NCBI GenBank assembly: GCA_000753455.2
Contig: LM994670.1
Coordinates: 3,469,250-3,533,249, forward strand
Length of the DNA: 64,000 nt
Direction: 5' to 3'
Origin: Clostridium jeddahitimonense
GTDB lineage: Bacteria; Bacillota; Clostridia; Clostridiales; Clostridiaceae
Within the stretch, counting starts at the first letter, position 1. Each line of letters starts with the position of its first letter. The notes under the pieces are model-generated. The model was given only the letters and a program-made list of their open reading frames with translations. It searched no databases and was not told the DNA's origin. A program made the translations under genes and the position numbers. This document shows, in pieces, positions 27,628 to 35,455 of this stretch.

Positions 27628-28950
27628 TTAATTTTTTATTGATTTATTTGCAGTTTCAATTGCTTTATTTGTATTTGCAACTGCACCATCTATAGCTTTA
27701 GCTACATCTCCACCATTAAATACTTCTTCAATAGCAGCTTGTAAGTCATTTCTTAATTGTGGTAATTGAGATAAAAGTGGTCCTGCTGTAGCTGCTGTTT
27801 CTTTAGATGTAAGGAATTGGTCTGCAACAACTTTTAATTGTGGCTTTTCTGTATATATATTTTTCATAGTTTCTGTTTCGTAAGCTTTTACGTTTATTGG
27901 GAAGTATCCTGTTCCGCCAGCCCAAGTAGCTTGTACTTCTGCAGATGTTGCGTAAGATATAAATTCCATAGCAGCTGCACGAACATCTTCTGATAATCCA
28001 TTAGTTACACATAAAGCACCACCACCAGCATAAACACCTTGTGGTTCTACACCTTCAGAGTATGGTAGATATGCAACTCCAACTTCAAATGGAGCTTCGC
28101 TTACAATCTTAGCTGCAGAAGCTGATGTAGTAATAAACATTGATATATCACCATTGTTGAATCCAGTAACAACATCTTGTGAGTTACTTCCATAGTTAAT
28201 GAATTGATCAGCTTTAATAAGATCACTTATCCATGTAAATATATCTGTCATTTGATCTTGGTATGCAACTTCGGTAGCTCTATCAATACGCCCATTTTCA
28301 TTATTTATTATAAACCCACCAAGGTTTGTAACCATTTGATCTAAAGCATATCCATAAGCATGCATTGCAAAAGCCTTCATTCCATTGTTTGCACTTGAGA
28401 TTTTTTCCCCTGCTGCTAATATAGCTTCAAAAGTTTGAGGAACCTCTTCTATACCAGCCTTTTTTAATGCTTCTGCATTATAATATAGCACTGGAGATGA
28501 TGCGTTAAATGGCATTGTATATAAAGTATCATTAACAGAATAGAAATTTACAACTTGAGGTACAAGCTCATCTATATTGTAGTTATAATCCTTTATTAAA
28601 TTACTCATTGGTTCTATAAGGTTTGAATCAATCATTGATTGAAGATTTTGTTCACCAATTTGAATTATCGCTGGACTTCCACTTCCACCATTCATATTAA
28701 AGAACTTCGATGTTGATTCATCATAAGTACCTTGATTTTCTGCAACTACCTTAATTTTACTTTGAGATGAGTTAAATCCATCAACGATTTCATTTAATTT
28801 TTCTTGAACATTCCCAGACATTGAGTGCCATAATAATACCTCTGTAACACCATCAGTATTACCACCTTGCTCAGTTTCCAAATTTCCATTTGAACATCCT
28901 ACAAAAAGCATAGTAGATGTCATAATTGCCGCCAATAATCTCTTTTTCAT
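27628..28950 (-). CDS. ugpB: ABC transporter substrate-binding lipoprotein (UgpB-like)
   Basis: 440 residues from the ATG at 28950, placed ~8 nt after GAGGAGA; a TTG two codons upstream is too close to it. Lipoprotein signal with a VGC lipobox (Cys near 19). Family 1 solute-binding fold. The segment with a TYDESTSKFF, then a PAIIQIGEQN and an LIEPMSNLI resembles the UgpB glycerol-3-phosphate/glycerophosphodiester binding proteins. Last gene of the ATPase-permease-permease-binding protein operon, separated from ugpE by a hairpin array that may set its own mRNA level. A sugar-binding role cannot be excluded. Confidence 0.8.
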   Translation of the reverse strand: MKKRLLAAIMTSTMLFVGCSNGNLETEQGGNTDGVTEVLLWHSMSGNVQEKLNEIVDGFNSSQSKIKVVAENQGTYDESTSKFFNMNGGSGSPAIIQIGEQNLQSMIDSNLIEPMSNLIKDYNYNIDELVPQVVNFYSVNDTLYTMPFNASSPVLYYNAEALKKAGIEEVPQTFEAILAAGEKISSANNGMKAFAMHAYGYALDQMVTNLGGFIINNENGRIDRATEVAYQDQMTDIFTWISDLIKADQFINYGSNSQDVVTGFNNGDISMFITTSASAAKIVSEAPFEVGVAYLPYSEGVEPQGVYAGGGALCVTNGLSEDVRAAAMEFISYATSAEVQATWAGGTGYFPINVKAYETETMKNIYTEKPQLKVVADQFLTSKETAATAGPLLSQLPQLRNDLQAAIEEVFNGGDVAKAIDGAVANTNKAIETANKSIKN

Positions 28951-29040
28951 ATTCAAATCTCCTCTTTATCTTATATTTAGGTCTATTTGTTTACATTTTA
29001 AGTTTTTATTTACCTCAAGAAAGATTGTTCTAATAATCGC

Positions 29041-29176
29041 AGAGGTCATAGTCAGCTCTGCTAACTTTTACCTCTACCGAAGTAACATTTCTCTTTGACG
29101 CAGTCAAATATTTCTCTGCCTGCAAGTCATATTTCTCTTTCACTTTATTGAAACATTTATCCTCGACGAAGTCGTC
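29041..29176 (-). repeat. Tandem array of short hairpins between ugpE and ugpB
   Basis: Small stem-loops follow one another from the ugpE stop codon: GACGAAGTCGTC (29165-29176), TTTCA/TGAAA (29138-29153), a degenerate unit (about 29116-29128), TTTGAC/GTCAAA (29094-29108), TAC-CGAA-GTA (29075-29084; UUCG loop in RNA) and GTCAGC/GCTAAC enclosed by AGAGGT/ACCTCT (29041-29075). The middle units are joined by AGAGAAATRT and recur about every 22 bp. The array fills most of the 225-bp gap before ugpB. Probably an RNA-level element, for example for processing or mRNA protection. Confidence 0.65.
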
Positions 29177-29994
29177 TACTTCAGCGCTCCTTTTGTAAGT
29201 CCTTCTTGTAATTTGCTTTGTCCGAATAATATAAGTAGTAATATTGGTAAGCTTACAATCATTGCTCCAGCTGCAATCATTCCATAATCATTTAGTAATT
29301 CTGTTGATTTTAGCTGTCTTAGACCTATTTGAACTGTTCTTACTTTTGTATTTGTTGTTGATAATAATGGCCACATATATGAGTTCCAACTCACTAAGAA
29401 ATTGTATATCCCTAGTGTTACTATGCTGTTTTTAGCCATTGGAACAACAACCTTTCTGAAAAAATAGAAATTACTTACTCCAGATATTTCACTTGCTTCT
29501 TTTAATTCATATGGAATCTGCTTTAAGTTTTGTCTTAATAAGAATATTCCAAAGGTTGATGCAAGAGTTGGTAGTATAAGTCCTGCAAAGGTATCTATCA
29601 TCCCTAAACCTCTTATAGTTTGGAAGTTTGATATAACTAATACCTCTCCTGGTATCATCATTGTTGCCATAAATATTCCAAAGATAAGATTCTTACCTTT
29701 AAAGTCCATAAACACAAAGGAGTATGATGCAAGCAATGATAATACTATTATTAATCCTGTTGAAACAGACGCTACTATTACTGAATTCTTTATATAATGA
29801 AGTAATGGTTGAGCACTGAATGCATTTATATAATTTTCAAAGTTTATTGTCTTTGGAATATATACTCCATTAGCTATATCTGCATTATTTGAAAAACTTA
29901 AAAGTATTGAAAATGCAATAGGAAAAAATACTATTACAGCACAAACTATTAGAAGCGTATAAATTCCAAACTTTTGTAACTTACTCATTCTCAT
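29176..29994 (-). CDS. ugpE: ABC transporter permease (UgpE-like)
   Basis: 272 residues, six predicted membrane segments, MalG/UgpE group. The cytoplasmic EAA loop reads ELKEASEISGVSNFYFFRKVVVP and docks the ATPase. Its ATG overlaps the ugpA stop codon (TAATG), showing translational coupling. The stop codon lies inside the first hairpin of the downstream array. Forms the membrane channel with UgpA. Confidence 0.86.
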   Translation of the reverse strand: MRMSKLQKFGIYTLLIVCAVIVFFPIAFSILLSFSNNADIANGVYIPKTINFENYINAFSAQPLLHYIKNSVIVASVSTGLIIVLSLLASYSFVFMDFKGKNLIFGIFMATMMIPGEVLVISNFQTIRGLGMIDTFAGLILPTLASTFGIFLLRQNLKQIPYELKEASEISGVSNFYFFRKVVVPMAKNSIVTLGIYNFLVSWNSYMWPLLSTTNTKVRTVQIGLRQLKSTELLNDYGMIAAGAMIVSLPILLLILFGQSKLQEGLTKGALK

Positions 29995-30926
29995 TATTGA
30001 TAAGTCACCAACCTTTCTGTAAGCTTAACTTGTATACGTGATACTATAAAAATAATGATAAACAATATTACACCTTGAGCTGTTGCTCTTCCATATTGGA
30101 AATTCACAAATGCTTCTTTATAAAGACTGTATACCATAAGTGTTGTTGTATTACTTGGTCCACCCTTTGTTAACATGTCTATTACCCCAAAGGTTTGGAA
30201 TGCATTTATTATAGATATTGTTAATACGAAAAATAATGATGGTGATAAAAGTGGGATTGTTATTTTTCTTAGCTTGTACCAGAATCCTCCTCCAACAATA
30301 TCAGCACTTTCATAAAATGAACTATCGATATTTTTTATTCCACCTATAAGTACTAAATAAGCAAAGCCTATATTCATCCATATTGATACCATTGCTATTG
30401 CAAATATAGCTACCTTAGGGTTTGTCAGCCAACCTACTGACTCTCCTCCTATAGAATTTATTCCCTTATTTAATATCCCCACTGTTGGGTGGAACATAAA
30501 GCTCCAGAATATAGATCCAGCAGCAACTGAAATACCTAATGTTGATGAAAATATAGTTTTAAATATTCCCATTCCCTTTAGTTTATAATTTGATATTACT
30601 GCTAACATTAAAGCTATAGTGATAGTTATCGGAACTACCATTACAACATATAATAATGTTGTTCCTACAGTCTTTAAGTAATTTGTATCCTTGAATAAAT
30701 CAATATAATTTTCTAATCCAACAAAAGATGTTAATTGTCCTAAATTGTTTGATAAGAAAAAGCTTTGAAATATTGTTTTTACAAATGGATATATGACAAA
30801 TATTAAGAAAAGTAATAATGACGGTAATATATAAACAAATCCCTTAAAGAACTTTTTAACCTCTTTATCTTTACTTTTGCTTATAATTTCTTCATTTAGA
30901 TTAACTTTAATAGAAGTTTCAGCCAT
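29994..30926 (-). CDS. ugpA: ABC transporter permease (UgpA-like)
   Basis: 310 residues, six to seven membrane segments with a charged N-terminal tail (about 1-28), MalF/UgpA group. EAA loop YESADIVGGGFWYKLRKITIP. Starts 11 bp after the ATPase gene with GGAGGAAGAGG before the ATG and overlaps ugpE. Partner of UgpE. Confidence 0.86.
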   Translation of the reverse strand: MAETSIKVNLNEEIISKSKDKEVKKFFKGFVYILPSLLLFLIFVIYPFVKTIFQSFFLSNNLGQLTSFVGLENYIDLFKDTNYLKTVGTTLLYVVMVVPITITIALMLAVISNYKLKGMGIFKTIFSSTLGISVAAGSIFWSFMFHPTVGILNKGINSIGGESVGWLTNPKVAIFAIAMVSIWMNIGFAYLVLIGGIKNIDSSFYESADIVGGGFWYKLRKITIPLLSPSLFFVLTISIINAFQTFGVIDMLTKGGPSNTTTLMVYSLYKEAFVNFQYGRATAQGVILFIIIFIVSRIQVKLTERLVTYQ

Positions 30927-30937
30927 TCCTCTTCCTC

Positions 30938-32047
30938 CTAAGCCGATGCTTTTTCTTTAATATTTTCTGAAATGCTAATTAACGCCTCAGTTTCTATATC
31001 GAAGAAATGGATATTCTCAGTATTAAATTCTATAAATACAGTATCTCCTGGATTTAATCTCCATTGTCCTGGCCATCTTGCTATAAGTGTTTTGCCTCCA
31101 ACTTTAAATAAAACTTGAGTTTCATTACCTAATAGCTCAACTCCATCAACTACTACTGCATGAGATATATTTGAATTAACCTCTGATTTAGTTAGGTTCT
31201 CTGGTCTTATTCCGATACTATATTTTTGACCATTTGATAATTTACCCTTTAAACTTTCATCAATAGCAATAGATATTTCATCATTTATAACTATTGAATC
31301 ATCTTTAACTACTGCATCAGCCATATTCATTGGAGGTGAACCAATAAAGCTAGCTACAAACTTATTTGCAGGAGTATTATATAAATCTAAAGGTGAACCA
31401 ACTTGTTGAATTCTTCCTCCGTTTAATACCATAATCTTGTCTCCCATAGTCATAGCTTCTACTTGGTCATGAGTTACATAAATAGTTGTTAATTTAAACT
31501 TATCATGAATTCTTCTGATTTCTGTACGCATGTGCGCTCTTAATTTAGCATCTAAGTTTGATAAAGGCTCATCCATAAGGCATATTGCAGCTTGGCTACA
31601 AATACTTCGTGCAAGAGCAACTCTTTGACGTTGTCCTCCAGATAATTGACCTGGCTTTCTGTCTAATAATTCAGTAAGTCCAATAACCTCAGCTGTTTCC
31701 ATTAACCTTTTGTTTTGCTCATCCTTTGAAACCTTCTTAACATCAAGTCCAAATAATATATTGTCCCTAACTGTCATATGAGGATAAAGAGCATAGTTTT
31801 GGAATACAAATGATATATTCCTATCCTTAGGTGCCATATCATTTACTACTAGATTATTAATCTTTAATATCCCATCGCTTATTTCTTCTAACCCTGCAAT
31901 CATCCTAAGAAGTGTACTTTTACCACAACCTGATGGTCCTACAAGTACAAAGAATTCACCTTTTTCAACCTCAACACTAATCTTATCTATAACTTTATTT
32001 TTCCCATCATAAGATTTTGAAATTTCAACTAATTCTATATGTTTCAT
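30938..32047 (-). CDS. ugpC: ABC transporter ATP-binding protein (UgpC/MsmK-like)
   Basis: 369 residues from the ATG at 32047 (AGAGGAAAG spacer fits; an ATG six codons upstream does not). Walker A GPSGCGKST (about 36-44), LSGGQRQRVALARS signature, Walker B CLMDEPLSNLDAKLR, H-loop YVTHDQ, and a C-terminal OB/TOBE regulatory domain (about 240-369). Energises the UgpAE permease. As the only carbohydrate-type (CUT1) ATPase in the window, it may also power the galactoside importer at 41944-45069, which has none of its own, as MsmK does in streptococci. Confidence 0.9.
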   Translation of the reverse strand: MKHIELVEISKSYDGKNKVIDKISVEVEKGEFFVLVGPSGCGKSTLLRMIAGLEEISDGILKINNLVVNDMAPKDRNISFVFQNYALYPHMTVRDNILFGLDVKKVSKDEQNKRLMETAEVIGLTELLDRKPGQLSGGQRQRVALARSICSQAAICLMDEPLSNLDAKLRAHMRTEIRRIHDKFKLTTIYVTHDQVEAMTMGDKIMVLNGGRIQQVGSPLDLYNTPANKFVASFIGSPPMNMADAVVKDDSIVINDEISIAIDESLKGKLSNGQKYSIGIRPENLTKSEVNSNISHAVVVDGVELLGNETQVLFKVGGKTLIARWPGQWRLNPGDTVFIEFNTENIHFFDIETEALISISENIKEKASA

Positions 32048-32131
32048 ATAAACTTTCCTCTTCATTAATTACTTATTTTTATATCGCCGAAATATCACTT
32101 ATAGCAATTTTGCTAATTTACATAATATAGA

Positions 32132-32932
32132 TTACTTATTTTTAGGTAACACTCCAAAGAAGTGCATAACATTTAAATCTTCCGGAACGTCATATCCATG
32201 AGTTCCTTTACCATTTTCTCCTGTGTGAATGCCATGGTCAGTTACACAACATATTAAAGAGTTGTGGTTTGTCCAATTTTCTCTAACTGTATCTGCTAAT
32301 TCAGAAAATGTATTTATTTGATTCTTCATAGCTTGTAATGCAACCCCTGATTCCGGATAAGTTGCATGCATCTTATCATCATACTCTTGGTTGTAAACTA
32401 CGATAACATCATAATTGTCTTCTTTTATTAACTCTTTAGCCTTTTGGTTTACCTCTTCATCGTATGGTAATATATAATAATCGACTTTTCTTTCTCCAAA
32501 TATTATTGCCATGCTTGAATTTTCTACTGCTACTATAGCAACCTTCTTACCAGCCTCAGTAAGTCTATCAAAAAGAGAATCTGTTTCTATTATTCGTTTT
32601 TCATATCTCATTATTCCATGTGTACTAGGCATAGCCCCTGTATACATCGTTCCAAAACATACTGGAGTTACTGATGGTAATACAGTTTGTACTGGTAATG
32701 CTAATTGAGTATTTTCAAGAACCTTTGAAAACTCATCTGTATATTTTTGAAATAACCACATTCCAATAGCATCTGGATTGTATATTAACGTTCTATCAAT
32801 ATCTAAGCAGTCATTCTTTTTAAGCAAGTTTTTTACTGCTCCTACTCCTTCTTTAGCTTCATGAGGCTTTTCCACCTTAAGACACTCTGCTATAGTTGGT
32901 GCAAAATAAGTCATTAAAATTGAATTCTTCAT
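32132..32932 (-). CDS. Alkaline-phosphatase-superfamily phosphodiesterase-like protein
   Basis: 266 residues, no signal peptide, so cytoplasmic. Contains the nucleophile-type loop TPVCFGTMYTGAMPSTHGI, a DDKMHATYPES segment and the metal-binding CVTDHGIHTG...THGYD end, as in type I phosphodiesterase/nucleotide pyrophosphatase relatives. It is shorter than usual and the N-terminal metal-binding aspartate of the superfamily is not evident (SILMTYFAP instead). First gene of the ugp operon, so it may cleave imported glycerophosphodiesters or a phosphonate-like ligand. Function inferred from context. Confidence 0.7.
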   Translation of the reverse strand: MKNSILMTYFAPTIAECLKVEKPHEAKEGVGAVKNLLKKNDCLDIDRTLIYNPDAIGMWLFQKYTDEFSKVLENTQLALPVQTVLPSVTPVCFGTMYTGAMPSTHGIMRYEKRIIETDSLFDRLTEAGKKVAIVAVENSSMAIIFGERKVDYYILPYDEEVNQKAKELIKEDNYDVIVVYNQEYDDKMHATYPESGVALQAMKNQINTFSELADTVRENWTNHNSLICCVTDHGIHTGENGKGTHGYDVPEDLNVMHFFGVLPKNK

Positions 32933-33007
32933 TTTATCTCCCTTCTACTTAGACGACTTTTAACTCTTTGTCCATCGGACTACACTTTTAGCTTAAACCA
33001 TCTTTAT

Positions 33008-33065
33008 TAACTCCATAATAAGCCAATGTAAAATACAGTTAATTTACGTTAAATATGTTAAATCA
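33008..33065 (-). promoter_or_regulatory. PHO-box-like direct repeats and promoter of the ugp operon
   Basis: On the minus strand TTAAC-type hexamers recur with a 9-10 bp period (complements GTTA/GTAA at 33028, 33038, 33048 and 33057). The promoter-proximal one, TTTTACAT, could serve as the -35 region for a TTATTATGG -10 at about 33009-33017. Direct TTAACA-like repeats at this period are the known target of PhoP in Firmicutes, and ugp operons are classic phosphate-starvation targets. Confidence 0.45.
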
Positions 33066-33114
33066 TTTACATTTCGTATTTTTATTAGCTTATAATTCTT
33101 AACTTAAAAGTAAA

Positions 33115-33152
33115 TAAAAAGACAAATGCCTTACAGCATTTGCCTCTTTCAT
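33115..33152 (-). terminator. Terminator of the galactoside operon
   Basis: On the minus strand AAAGAGGCAAATGC pairs with GCATTTGTCTTTTT around a 6-nt loop, and the T-run TTTTTATTT follows. It is about 135 bp past the stop of the second GH36 gene. Confidence 0.78.
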
Positions 33153-33284
33153 TAGGTATTTACTTACGTTGTGTAAACTTCTATTTTCAATTTATATTAT
33201 TAAAGTTCAACTTAAAACATATATTTTCTTACTTTTTACAATGACTATTTTTATTATTGTTTGTTAATAATGTTAAAATTCCCT

Positions 33285-35345
33285 TTAACTTAATTTTATT
33301 AAACAGCTACTATAATCTCCTTGTAATCTAATATCTAATCCATAGTTCATTAAGTACTCACCTGTTTTTTCTATCACTTGGTTTAAATATTCTACTTTAT
33401 ATTTTTTATTTTCTTCTAACCCTCTTAATTTAACTCTAGCTCCTCTATGTCCTATTTTGCTTTGTGGTAGGAATGCAAATACTACAGCTTCATCTTCTTT
33501 TAAGTACTGATATAAGTAGTAATCATTTGGTGAAGTATTTTCAAGCCTATAGAAATCACCTTCTTGAATTATATGACGGATCTCTTTATATTCACCTATA
33601 AGCTCCTTAGCTATAGCCTCTTCTTCCTCACTATACTTTAATATATTACATCCTATACCTAAAGTACCCATCATTGCAGAGTGGAATCTGAATTTTAACG
33701 GTATTTCTCTTTTTGATAAGAAGTTTGGACAGTCAGTAACCCAAGCTCTCATAGCTTTTATAGGGTAAATATATGAATAGCTATCTTGAATTTTCAATCT
33801 ATCATAAGCATCTGTATTGTCGCTTGTCCAGAAATCATCAAAGACTTCTAAGCTTCCATAGTCTATTCTCCCTCCCCCTGAAGCACAGGCTTCAAAGTAT
33901 ACCTTTGGATGCTTTTCTTTTAGTTTTCTAACTATATCATAAAGATTTTCAATATGCTTATACCATATATCACGACTTACATCACTTTGAGATATTGGTC
34001 TATTAGCATCCCATTTTATATAATCAATATCATAAGTTGATAACATGTTATCTAATGTATTATATACAAATTCTTTAACTTCATTCTTACTTAAATTAAG
34101 TACATATTGCCCTCTTGATGTATCGGATTCTCTAGTCTTAAAGTTGTATATCCAATCTGGATGATCTTTATAAAGCTGTGACTTTGGATTAACCATCTCT
34201 GGTTCAAACCATATTCCAAACTTCATTCCCATAGATTTAACTTCATCTATTAACTGATTTAACCCCTTAGGAAATTTTCTTTCATTTACATACCAGTCTC
34301 CTAATCCGTTATCTATACCATCTCTTTCTCCAAACCATCCATCATCTACTACAAAAAGCTCTGCTCCTAGCTTCTTAGCCTTTTTAGCTAATTTAATTTG
34401 TTCATCTGCATTTACTTTAAACTCTGTAGCTTCCCATGAATTATATAAAATATCTCTTACCCCTTCTCTCATCAATTCATTTTTTCCGTAATTATGAAGA
34501 TTGTGAGACATTTTTTCAAAGCCTTCATTTGTATAACCTGCTATTATTGCTGGTGTTTTAAACTCTTCTCCAGCTTTAAGCTCTAAGGTAAAGTCATGTG
34601 GATTTATCCCTAACTGAACTAAAGTTTCACCATATGGAGTTTGCTCAACTATTCCACTAAAGTTACCACTTAACTTTAATGCTCCAAAAAATACTTCTCC
34701 TGAAGTTTCCTTTGCATCCTTGTCCAATATGAAGTAAGGATTATGATTATGAGTAGATATTCCTCTTCTATTTTCTATATATATCTTTCCATAGCCAACC
34801 TTTTGAGTAAACATTTGTTGTTCTGCTCCCCAATGTCCATGCACATTTCTAAAGTTTAGATTTTCGTAAGGTATATGGAATTGTCCACTATATATTTTTT
34901 CAACTTCTATGCTAGTGCCTGTATTATTTCTTAAAGTTACATATCTCTCTATCAAATCATACTTTTCATGAATTATATAATGTAGATTAATTTCTAGATC
35001 ATAATACTCATCTCTTAATTTAATTAAAAGAGAATTATCTACAACACTGTACCCAAGATACTTGTATTTTAAATCTCTAGTACCATCATTAAAATTAATC
35101 TTTAAACAATGCTCCTTATATCTTAACCCACCATATACAGGAAACTCTTCAGGGGTTATTTCATAAACTGGGTCATTTGTAGAAACCTCTTCTAATTTAG
35201 TAATATAAAAATCATCTATATGGTTTATCTTTTTTCCCCAATATAGACTTCTTATAAGACCTTCATTATCAACTCCGAAAATATAAGATGTATTTATTGT
35301 ATTTAATGAAAAAATATTTTCATCTTTATTTATTATAATCGCCAT
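33285..35345 (-). CDS. Alpha-galactosidase GH36 (second copy)
   Basis: 686 residues from the ATG at 35345, close after GAGAGGGTG; a GTG seven codons upstream overlaps that site. Cytoplasmic. Same three-domain layout as the copy at 21737 but clearly diverged. VVDDGWFGER; nucleophile Asp446 (YIKWDANRP); acid/base Asp509 (TSDNTDA); CASGGGRID. Last gene of the operon with the galactoside importer, beta-galactosidase and two-component system, so it should trim alpha-galactosyl ends of imported oligosaccharides. The two copies are under different regulators. Confidence 0.9.
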   Translation of the reverse strand: MAIIINKDENIFSLNTINTSYIFGVDNEGLIRSLYWGKKINHIDDFYITKLEEVSTNDPVYEITPEEFPVYGGLRYKEHCLKINFNDGTRDLKYKYLGYSVVDNSLLIKLRDEYYDLEINLHYIIHEKYDLIERYVTLRNNTGTSIEVEKIYSGQFHIPYENLNFRNVHGHWGAEQQMFTQKVGYGKIYIENRRGISTHNHNPYFILDKDAKETSGEVFFGALKLSGNFSGIVEQTPYGETLVQLGINPHDFTLELKAGEEFKTPAIIAGYTNEGFEKMSHNLHNYGKNELMREGVRDILYNSWEATEFKVNADEQIKLAKKAKKLGAELFVVDDGWFGERDGIDNGLGDWYVNERKFPKGLNQLIDEVKSMGMKFGIWFEPEMVNPKSQLYKDHPDWIYNFKTRESDTSRGQYVLNLSKNEVKEFVYNTLDNMLSTYDIDYIKWDANRPISQSDVSRDIWYKHIENLYDIVRKLKEKHPKVYFEACASGGGRIDYGSLEVFDDFWTSDNTDAYDRLKIQDSYSYIYPIKAMRAWVTDCPNFLSKREIPLKFRFHSAMMGTLGIGCNILKYSEEEEAIAKELIGEYKEIRHIIQEGDFYRLENTSPNDYYLYQYLKEDEAVVFAFLPQSKIGHRGARVKLRGLEENKKYKVEYLNQVIEKTGEYLMNYGLDIRLQGDYSSCLIKLS

Positions 35346-35380
35346 AAACTTCACCCTCTCAAGCACTATTCTTCAACTGC

Positions 35381-35455
35381 TTATAAATTTTTATTTTTTA
35401 ATTATTTATAAATTGCTATTTTCTAATCACTTATGAATTATTCTTTATCTGCTTA
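35381..35455. repeat. 25-bp tandem repeat, three units
   Basis: TTATAAATT recurs at 35381 and 35406 and as TTATGAATT at 35431, exactly 25 bp apart, each followed by a similar AT-rich stretch. On the minus strand each unit ends in TAA; the third unit contains the true stop codon of the histidine kinase gene, so the repeat duplicates the gene end. Confidence 0.6.

Larger units (their letters stand above)
32933..33284. other. Non-coding region between the GH36 and phosphodiesterase genes
   Basis: 352 bp without a gene. It holds the terminator of the galactoside operon (33115-33152), a repeat-containing promoter for the ugp operon (33008-33065) and, close to the start codon, a GTCCGATGGAC hairpin followed by AAAGAG (about 32965-32981) that resembles units of the hairpin array at 29041-29176. 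Confidence 0.5.
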
